The translations under genes were made by a program, and so were the position numbers. A DNA stretch of 64,000 bases from positions 124,001 to 188,000 of the forward strand of contig NZ_FZPA01000002.1 of the NCBI RefSeq assembly GCF_900188185.1, in the 5' to 3' direction. The notes under the pieces are model-generated. The model did not search any database. It was not told where the DNA came from and was given only the letters and a program-made list of their open reading frames with translations. Position 1 is the first letter of the stretch. Every line of letters begins with the position of its first letter. The DNA comes from Sphingopyxis indica. Its GTDB lineage: Bacteria > Pseudomonadota > Alphaproteobacteria > Sphingomonadales > Sphingomonadaceae. Shown piece by piece: positions 45,044 to 53,700 of this stretch.

Positions 45044-45785
45044 AGCCCCCACGCGCCGCCTGGGCCTGACCGCGGCGGCCGCGATCATGGCGGTCGCGCT
45101 CGCCGGCACCGCCGCGGCGCAATCCTTGGTCGTCCGCTCGACCGGCCCTTCGGCGAGCCAATATCCGACGGGCGCCAGGCTGAAGGCAAATGCGCGGGTG
45201 ACACTCGTCGCCGGCGACCGAGTCATATTGATGCAGGACGGCAAGACCCGCACACTGAGCGGCCCCGGCACCTATAGCGCCGGCGGCACGGTGCAGGCGA
45301 ACCAGACGATGGGATCGACGGTGGCGCGGATGCTGTCGCCGGGACCGCAGGGCCGCGCACGCGGCGGCTTTTCGCGCGGGGACGCGCCCGAGGAACCATC
45401 GGCGCCCAATATCTGGGTGCTCGATTATCGCGAAAGCGGCACCTTTTGCGTCGCCAACCCTGCGACGCTGCTGCTCTGGCGCCCCTATATGGAGAGCGAC
45501 CAGCTGCTCAAGATCGAGGCGAAGGGCAAAAGCGAGACCGTCGCTTTCGTATCGGGCGCCAATTATCGCAAATGGCCGACCGAGGCGATCCCGCTCGAAT
45601 ATGGCATCGACTATCGCCTGTCGGGCGCCGGGCTGAGCGCACCGGTGACCGTCCGCTTTGCCGCGATGGATGTGGTGCCCGAAGCGGCCGAGGGCGCGGC
45701 CGAAGCCCTGATGGCGAAAGGCTGCACGCCGCAGCTCGACCGGCTGGTCGACGCGATGTCCGAAGCCGAGGCGACGGGCGGATAG
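45030..45785 (+). CDS. Exported protein of unknown function (FecR-like beginning)
   Basis: A 251-residue protein with signal peptide (AAAAIMAVALAGTAAAQ). After this, ARVTLVAGDRVILMQDGKTR followed by LSGPGTYSAG weakly resembles FecR-type or SH3-like beta structure. The second half has a Cys in SGTFCVANP and another in KGCTP, which could pair. I recognise no named family. It overlaps the cyclase gene and precedes TpsB, so it is probably an accessory part of the CHAT-TPS cluster. Confidence 0.6.
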   Translation: MSCPEAPTRRLGLTAAAAIMAVALAGTAAAQSLVVRSTGPSASQYPTGARLKANARVTLVAGDRVILMQDGKTRTLSGPGTYSAGGTVQANQTMGSTVARMLSPGPQGRARGGFSRGDAPEEPSAPNIWVLDYRESGTFCVANPATLLLWRPYMESDQLLKIEAKGKSETVAFVSGANYRKWPTEAIPLEYGIDYRLSGAGLSAPVTVRFAAMDVVPEAAEGAAEALMAKGCTPQLDRLVDAMSEAEATGG

Positions 45786-45791
45786 GAGTCC

Positions 45792-45868
45792 GGGCCGGCA
45801 TTGAACCGGCCCGATCTCTCTGATAATAGGGAAGGAAAGCCGCCGGTCGAGCGGACTCTCCTTTCCTT
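45792..45868 (+). terminator. Two consecutive hairpins, possible attenuator/terminator
   Basis: A 7-bp stem GGGCCGG/CCGGCCC at 45792-45812 is followed by a second inverted repeat, AAGGAAAG at 45832-45839 with its complement at 45861-45868. No long T-run follows either. They lie in the 178-base gap (45786-45963) before tpsB and may reduce or separate transcription of the TPS genes. Confidence 0.4.
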
Positions 45869-45963
45869 GGATCGAAAAACTGGCGGCGCCGCGCCCATGC
45901 GGCATGGCCCGCCGAACGGGCTCCGGCGCAAAGCGCGGCGGCGCCATTGGGCAAGGGGTGGTG

Positions 45964-47778
45964 ATGAGCGACGTCGGGGCTATTGTCATGGGCCGCCATC
46001 CGCGATGCGGCGTCCGCACCGCGCTGGGCTGGTCGGCCGGCCTGATGCTGGCGACGCTGCCGGGCGCGGCATGGGCGCAGCTCCCCCGCCCGGCCCCGAC
46101 GCGCGAAGAAATCCAGCCGCCGACACTGCCCCCGGCCGCGCCGCCCGCCGAGCGGGTGGTCGCCGCGGACGACAGTGTCGAACGCGCACCCTGCCCGCTC
46201 GCCAGCGGCGAATTCGCCGACGTCCGCTTCACGCTGCGCAGCGTCGAATTTTCGCGCGTCGAGGGGATCGACCCGGCGATGCTCGACGCCGCCTGGCACG
46301 ACCGCGTCGGGCAGGATCTGCCGATCGCGGTAGTCTGTGATATTCGCGACCGCGCTGCGACCTTGCTGCGCGAAAAAGGCTATCTCGCCGCGGTGCGCGT
46401 GCCGCCGCAGCGGATCGAGGACGGCGTCGTCAGGCTCGACATTCTGGCCGCGCGTATGAGCCGGGTCGAAGTGCGCGGCGATGCCGGCGCCAACGAAGAT
46501 CTCCTCCAGCGCTATCTGGCGCGTCTCGATGACGGGACGATCTTCAACATCCGCGATGCCGAGCGCTATCTGCTGCTGGCGCGCGACATTCCCGGCATGG
46601 ACGCGCGGCTGACGCTGCGGCCCGGCGGCGAACCCGGCGAAGTCGTCGGCGAGGTGCTCGTCACCCGCACGCCGGTAATCTTCGATGCCAATATCCAGAA
46701 TTTCGGATCGAAGGACGTCGGCCGCTGGGGCGGCATCGCGCGCGCGCGCTTCGCCGGGCTGACCGGCCTCGGCGATCTGACGACCGCCAGCCTCTATTCG
46801 ACCGCCGATTTCGACGAGCAGCAGGTCGTCCAGCTCGCGCATGAATTCCGCGTCGGCGGCGAAGGGATGCGGCTCGGCGGCAGCTATACCTACGCGTGGA
46901 CGCGGCCCGACCTGGCCGGGCTCGCGATCAGGACGAACACTCAGGTCGTCAGCCTCTTTGCCGCCTATCCGGTGACGCTGACGCAGGCGCACCGGCTGAC
47001 CGTGGGCGGCGGCTTCGATTTCATCGACCAGGATGTGCGCCTCGCGGGGTTGGCGCTCAACCGCGACCGGCTGCGCGTGCTCAACCTGCGCGCCGACGCG
47101 AGCTGGATCGACCCCGCCTCGATCGCCGGCCGCGCCAGCTATAATCCGTCCGAGCCGCGCTGGTCGCTTGCGACGTCGTTCGAAGCGCGGCAGGGTCTCG
47201 ACATGCTCGGCGCCAGCGACGATTGCGGCCCGACCGGCACCGCCTGCTTCGCGCCGGGCCGCGTGCCGCTGTCGCGTATCGAGGGGAAGCCCGACGCCTT
47301 CGTGCTGCGCACCGAGGCCATCGCCGAATGGCGGCCGGTCAAGACCTTCACCCTTTCGGCGGCGCCGCGCGCCCAATGGGCGAGCGATCCCCTCCTCTCC
47401 TATGAGGAATTTTCGGGCGGCAATTTCACGACCGGTCGCGGCTACGACCCCGGCACGATCATCGGCGATAATGGTATCGGCGTCGCGCTCGAGGCGCGCT
47501 ACGGCTCGCTCGTTCCCGCCAATACCAAGGCGTTCGCGGTGCAGCCCTTCGTCTTTTTCGACGCCGCCTGGGTGTGGAACAAGGACAGCGCCTTCGACGG
47601 GTTCAACCCGCAAAAGCTCTATTCGGCGGGCGGCGGCGTGCGCGTCGCCTATGGCGACCTCGCGCGCCTCGACGCCGCCGTCGCGGCGCCGCTCAACCGT
47701 CCCGACCTGCTCGCCCGGCGCCCCGACCCGCGGCTGCTCGTCACGCTGACCACCCAGTTCGGCGTGCGGGCGCGCTGA
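45964..47778 (+). CDS. TpsB outer-membrane transporter (ShlB/FhaC/HecB type)
   Basis: A 604-residue two-partner secretion transporter. The signal peptide is LMLATLPGAAWAQ. A POTRA_2 domain spans roughly 95-190 (TLRSVEFSRVEG through LDILAARMSRVEVRG). The ShlB-type barrel follows, with FSGGNFTTGRGYDPGTIIGD matching the conserved loop 6 region containing the RGY motif. ATG 45964 (MSDVGAI) is used; a longer in-frame start at 45904 is possible. The stop is 19 bases before the exoprotein gene, the usual tpsB-tpsA order. Confidence 0.92.
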   Translation: MSDVGAIVMGRHPRCGVRTALGWSAGLMLATLPGAAWAQLPRPAPTREEIQPPTLPPAAPPAERVVAADDSVERAPCPLASGEFADVRFTLRSVEFSRVEGIDPAMLDAAWHDRVGQDLPIAVVCDIRDRAATLLREKGYLAAVRVPPQRIEDGVVRLDILAARMSRVEVRGDAGANEDLLQRYLARLDDGTIFNIRDAERYLLLARDIPGMDARLTLRPGGEPGEVVGEVLVTRTPVIFDANIQNFGSKDVGRWGGIARARFAGLTGLGDLTTASLYSTADFDEQQVVQLAHEFRVGGEGMRLGGSYTYAWTRPDLAGLAIRTNTQVVSLFAAYPVTLTQAHRLTVGGGFDFIDQDVRLAGLALNRDRLRVLNLRADASWIDPASIAGRASYNPSEPRWSLATSFEARQGLDMLGASDDCGPTGTACFAPGRVPLSRIEGKPDAFVLRTEAIAEWRPVKTFTLSAAPRAQWASDPLLSYEEFSGGNFTTGRGYDPGTIIGDNGIGVALEARYGSLVPANTKAFAVQPFVFFDAAWVWNKDSAFDGFNPQKLYSAGGGVRVAYGDLARLDAAVAAPLNRPDLLARRPDPRLLVTLTTQFGVRAR

Positions 47779-47797
47779 GCCATTGAGGATGACTGCC

Positions 47798-50700
47798 ATG
47801 CGTGCCTCCACCGCCACCCCGCCGGTCCACAAGGGCAAGCGCCGCCTGCTCGAAAGCTGCGCGATCGCCGCGGGGCTGATGGCGCTGATGCAGGGCGGCC
47901 CGGCGCTGGCGCAAGTGGCGGGCACCGGGCAGGTGGTGAGCGGCAGCGGCAGCATCTCACCGCCCGACCCGCTCGGCCCCACGGCGCCGCCCAATTCGAC
48001 CCAGGTCGAAGTTTCGACACCGCAGACGATCATCAACTGGACGCCGACCGACGATGCGCCGACCGGCGGCACGATCGACTTCCTGCCCGCTGGCAACACG
48101 CTCGAATTCTACGGGACCGGCGACTACACCGTCCTCAACCGCTTCGTCGACGCCGCGGGCGGCTCGATCGGACGGCAGGTTGCGCTCAACGGCACGGTGA
48201 ACAGCTATGTCGGTTCGCGCTTTGCGAGCAGCGGCAATGTCCCGGGCGGCAATATCTGGTTCTATAATGCCGGCGGCGTGCTGATCGGCAATGGCGCCGC
48301 GATCAACGTCGGCAGCCTGCTGCTGACCGCCAACGACATCGACACGACCGGCGGGCTGTTCGGCGCGGGCGGCGAGATCCGCTTCCGCGGCGCCGCGGGC
48401 ACGTCGCGCGTCGAGGTCGCCAATGGCGCGTCGATCAACGCCGCGGTCGCGGGCAATCCGGGCGGCAGCTATGTCGCGCTCGTCGCGCCGCGCATCGTGC
48501 AGAGCGGCGCGGTCCGCGTCGACGGGTCGGCCGCCTATGTCGCCGCCGAACAGGCCGACATCCGCATCAACGGCGGCCTGTTCGACATCGACGTGCTCGT
48601 CGGCGCCGACGGCGGCAATGCGATCGTCCACGACGGCAGCACCACCGGCCCCACGCACGAGCAGGGCGATGTCGACCAGAGCCGCATCTATATGGTCGCG
48701 ATTCCGAAGAATGACGCGGTCACGATGCTCGTCTCGGGCGAGGTCGGCTATGACGATGCCGTCGTCGCGCAGACCGACCCCGATGGCGCGATCGTGCTGT
48801 CGGCGGGCTATGGCGTGACGGCGGGCCAGATCGACGCCAGCCCCGCAAATGGCACCGCCGCGAATATCGCGGTCAGCGACACGATCTTCCGCAGCAGCGT
48901 GCGCACGCACGCGAGCGGCGCCTTCACCGGCGCGCCGGCCAATCCGGTGCCACCCTCCCCCATCCCCGGCGCGCCCGCCGAGGGCATGCTGATGACCGAA
49001 GGCAATGCGACGTTCATCGGCGACGCGAGCGCGACGCTGACGGTCAGTGCCGGTCAGCAGGCCGGTGCGACAGGCAACCTCTCGCTCCAGTCGGGCGGCG
49101 CGGCAAGCATCGACGTCGCCGGCGGGCAGCTGACAACCGGCGGCACGCTCGATCTCGCATCGACCGGACAAGTGCAGGCCGACGGGTCGAGCGTCGGCGG
49201 CGACGTCACCCTTTCGATCATCGACGGAACGGTCCAGGCGGCAAGCGTCACGCTCACCTCGACCGGGAACGCCGGCGTCGGAGGCACCGGACAGGCCGGA
49301 AACGGCACCGGCGGCGCTGCCTCGCTGCTCGTTTCGGGGACGGATGCGTCGCTGACCGCCGACGACATCGCCGTCCAGTCGGTCGGGCGCGGCGGCGGCC
49401 TGACCTCTTCCAGCGGCTTCGTGGTGAGTGCCGCCGACACAGGGGGCGACGGAACGGGCGGCAGCGCGACGCTGCGCATCGAAAACGGCGCCAGCCTGGC
49501 CGCCAGCACCGTCATTTCGGTCGGATCGACCGGCTATGGCCAGACGGGCAATATCCAGTCGGGCACCGGCACGGGCGGCACTGCGCTGCTCAGCGTCAGC
49601 GGCTCGGGATCGACTTTGACCGCGGCCTTCACCAGCGTTTCCGCCGATGGTTTCGGCGGCGAGGATTATCTGCAATCGCCGGCGCCCGACTTTCTGACGC
49701 TAAATGGCGGCGACGGCATCGGCGGCACCGCGTCCGTGAGTTTCACGGGCGATGCGCCGACCGACACGAATTTGGGGAAGGCGACCGTTTCGGCGAGCGG
49801 CTTCGGCGGCGGCGCGAGCGCGGGCGAGAATGCCGTCGGGGGCGACGCGCAAGGCGGATCGGTCGCGATGACCATCGACGGCGCGCTCACCATCGAGGCT
49901 GCCGAGCTCGACCTGATCGCGACCGCGAACAGCGGCTCGGCCGCGTCGCCGAGCCTGACGACGGCTCTGTCGGGCGACGCGCAGGGCGGGTCGGTCGCCT
50001 TCACCGCGACCGGCGGCGCCCTTTTCTCCACAAGCACCGACATCATCCTCTCGGCCGATGGCGCCGTCGGCAGCGGGGAAAGTTTCGGCAGCGGCGCCGG
50101 CGGCGACATCGCCGTGACGGCGACCGGCGGCGGAACGATCGGCGGCCAGGGCTTGTCCGCATCGGCCAGCGGCGGCAGCGATGCGCTCGACGCAGCACGC
50201 GGCTCGAGCAGCGGCACCGGCGGTCATATCGGCTTCACCGCCGACGGCGGCACGATCAGCAGCATCGCATATAACCTCTATGCCGAGGGACGGACCCCCG
50301 ACGCCGATGTCGGGGGCGTCGCACAGGGTGGCACGATCGACCTTCTCGCCTCGAACGGCGGGTTGATCGAGGCGAGCGACCCCGCTTCCTTCAGCGATTT
50401 CAGCGCCAACGCGCAAAGCGGGCAGAGCATCGACGGCGCGGCGGCGACCGGGGGCGCGATCCGGTTCATCGCCGATGCCGGCACGATCAGCCTGCCGGGG
50501 TCCGCCTCGGTTTCGGTCAACGGCATATCGGGCGGCGCCAGCCCTTCCAGCGGCGCGGTTCCGCTCGGCCGCGGCGGCACCCTGGTCCTGCGCACCGTCG
50601 CCGAAGCCTCGGACAGCAGCGCGCTCCTCTTCGGCTCTCTCTCGGGCTATGCCGACGGGAGCGCGGGTTTCGGCTCGGAGGGGTCGCCGGGTTCCGGAAT

Positions 50701-53700
50701 ACCCGTGGGCAACGGCCTCGGCGGCGACATCAGCGTCGACGTCCAGGGCGGCAGCTTCACCGTCACCGGCCTGCTAAGTCTCGGCGCCACCGGCTATGGC
50801 GGCGGCGTCGGGTCGAACGGCGGCACCGGAACCGGCGGGACGGTCGGCTTCACCCAGACCGGCGGCGCCACGATCGGCGGCGACATCGGGATCAGCGCCG
50901 ACGGCTATGGCGGTTATGATCCGAACGGGGCGGGCGACGGCTTCGGCGGCACGGCGACCATGGACCTGCTCGCCGGCACGCTCAACGCGGCCGAAGTCAG
51001 CGCGTCCGCGCGCGGTTATGGCGGCTATGGCTTCGAAGGCGACGATTTCGATCCGGCGAACATCATCCCGCCCGCGTCGGGCGGCGATGGCGCGGGCGGG
51101 GTCGCGACCATCACCCTTGCCGGGACGATCGCCGAAACGAGCAGCCTTGCCGCGGTCGCGACGGGGAACGGCGGCGACGGCGCCGGCTTCTATGTCTATA
51201 ACGGCACGCCCGCCGTCGCGGGCGATGGTGGCGACGGTGCCGGCGGCCTGGCGACGGTCAACATGATCGCGGGCACACTCATCACCACCTCGCTGACCGT
51301 CGATTCGCGCGGCATCGGCGGCACCGGGGGCAGTGTCCTCGATTCATCGAGTCCGGGTGCAATCGCCAGCATCGGCATCGGCGGGACCGGCGGAAACGGC
51401 GGCGGCGGAATTTCGACCCTTGCATTGGCCACCGGCGTCGAGCCGGGCGCGGCAGTGACCGTGGTGTCGCAAGGCACCGGCGGCGGCGGCGGCTCGGCGG
51501 GGACGGGCGGCGATGCCGGCAGCGGCAGCGGCGGCACCGCGCAGATCGTCGTGACCGACTATGACGCCGACCTGCTGCAAGCGACGGTCGACGCCTCGGC
51601 AACCGGCGGCGCGGGCGGCTATGGCGACGATGGCGCCGGCGGCGACGGCGGCGCGGGCGGCGGCGGCACCGCGCGGGTGCAGGCCGACGGGCCGAACGCG
51701 CGCGTGACGGTGAGCCAGGCCAATTTCGTCGCGAGCGGCACCGGCGGCGCCGGCGGCGCGGCGCACGGCTATGCCACCTCGGGCTTTGCCACGGGTCCAA
51801 GCGGCGGCGATGGCGGGGCCGGAACCGGCGGCACGCTCGAAGTGGTCGCAACCAACGGCGGCGCGCTCTCGGTCGGACCGATCCCCGACACGACAGGAAC
51901 CATAGCACTCAGCGTCGGCGGGACCGGCGGGACCGGTGGCGCTGGCGCCGACAATGATTTCGGCGCCGGCCTTAGCGGCGGCGACGGCGGCGACGGCGGG
52001 ATAGGCGCGGGCGGCACCGTCCACCTTTTGGCCGATGGCGGGACCGTTGCGACGACCGGCGAGCCGGTCGATATCGCGGTGAGCGGCGTCGCAGGCGCGG
52101 GCGGAACGGGCGGCGCGGGTACCGCCGGCGCAGGCGCGGCGGGAGCGTCAGGCACCACCGCTGGCGGACGCGCGGTGATCGAGGCGCGCACGACGACCGT
52201 TCCGACGGCTGCGATCAACCTCGGCGACACCAGCATCGGTGCCAATGGCGATGCCGCGGGCCGCATCGAGTTCCTCGGCGACGGCGCCATCACGATGGCC
52301 AGCCTGACGGCAGAGGCGCTGGGCAGCGCCGCGCCGACGAACAATGACACCGATACCGCGGCAAGCGGCATCTTCTTCGGTGTTTATGGCGGAACGGTGC
52401 AGACGGCCGGCAACGCGACACTGACCACCGACGGCTCGATCGGCGTCCATGGTCAGGGGGGCGGCATCGTCGCGATCGGCGGCGACCTGAGCCTCCAGGC
52501 GGGCGACCAGATCGACATTCGCCATGACTTCCGCGCCGGAACCGCGCCAACGATCCAGGCGGGCGGCAATTTGATAGCGACCGCAGGAACGGGCATCAGC
52601 AGCGCCGCAGGCAGCCTGCTCGCCGCGAACGGCACGCTGTCGCTCACGGCGACCACCGGCGTAATCGGGGTCGACCAGCTCCATGGCGCCGACATCATAT
52701 TGAACAGCGCAGGCGCGACGCGCGTCGAACATGCCGAAGCCGACACGGATTTCACCACGCAGGCGGCGAGTTTCGCGACCGGGCCCAACTCGATCATCAC
52801 CGGCGGCAATATCGACATCAACGTCCCGGGCGCCGTCGACCTCGGCAATTCGAGCGCGGGCGGCTATGTTTTCGTCGTCGGCCAGTCGATCAGCTTCAAC
52901 GCGATCGACGCCGGCACCACGATCGGGCTGAACGCGAATGGCGCAGGCGCGGCCGACGGGATCGACGGCGGCGACCTGACCGCGGCGGGCAATATCGTCC
53001 TCTCCGGCAATCATGTCGCGGTCGGCGGCACGATCACAACACCCGCGACCCTCGCGATCAATGCCGGAAACGGCAGCGCCGCAGCCAGCCTCGCCGATGT
53101 CGGCGGCTCGATCAGCGTCGTCGCGGCGGGCGACATAGACGGCATATTTCGGGCCGGCGGCAATGTCGTGCTGACAGCGGGCGGCAATATCGCCGCCGAG
53201 GCCGACGCGGCGGGCGGCTATGTCGATCCGAACGGCATTCCCGCCGAAGGCTATGTCTTCGCCGATGCCGACGGCGACGCGTTTCTGACCGGCAGCAGCG
53301 CCGCGACGATGCTCGCGGTGCGCGCGGGCGGCGCTGCGGGCATCGACGGGGCGGCGGCGGGCGAAGACATCTTCCTGCTCGCCGGAACGACCGCTACCCT
53401 CGCGAACCTGACCGCAGGCGACGACATCGACGCGACGGCGGGCGGCGCGATGACGATCGCCGATGCAATGACCACGGGCAGCGGCAACGACACGCGCAGC
53501 GTCGTCTATGCACCCGGCGCCTCGGTCCCGACGCCCTTCCTGCAAATCCAGGCGAGCCCCGCCGGCCTGTCGAACATCACCCTCTCGGCGCCGACCGCGA
53601 CGATCGCCGCCGCCGACCTGTCGGCGTTCGACAATCTCACGGCAACCGCGGGCGGCGCAGTAGCGGGAACGGGTTTGCTTCAGTCAGGGCTCGCGACGAG

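Noticed and set aside
39875..45271. Antisense open frame of 1798 codons on the minus strand
   Set aside because: It is a shadow of the CHAT and cyclase genes. The plus frames carry clear catalytic motifs and tight gene spacing, and the minus frame has no recognisable domain.
49000..52200. CRISPR-like or simple tandem repeat array in the Gly-rich part of tpsA
   Set aside because: The repetition is codon-level GGC/GGT-rich coding sequence without fixed repeat-spacer units, and the frame remains open.
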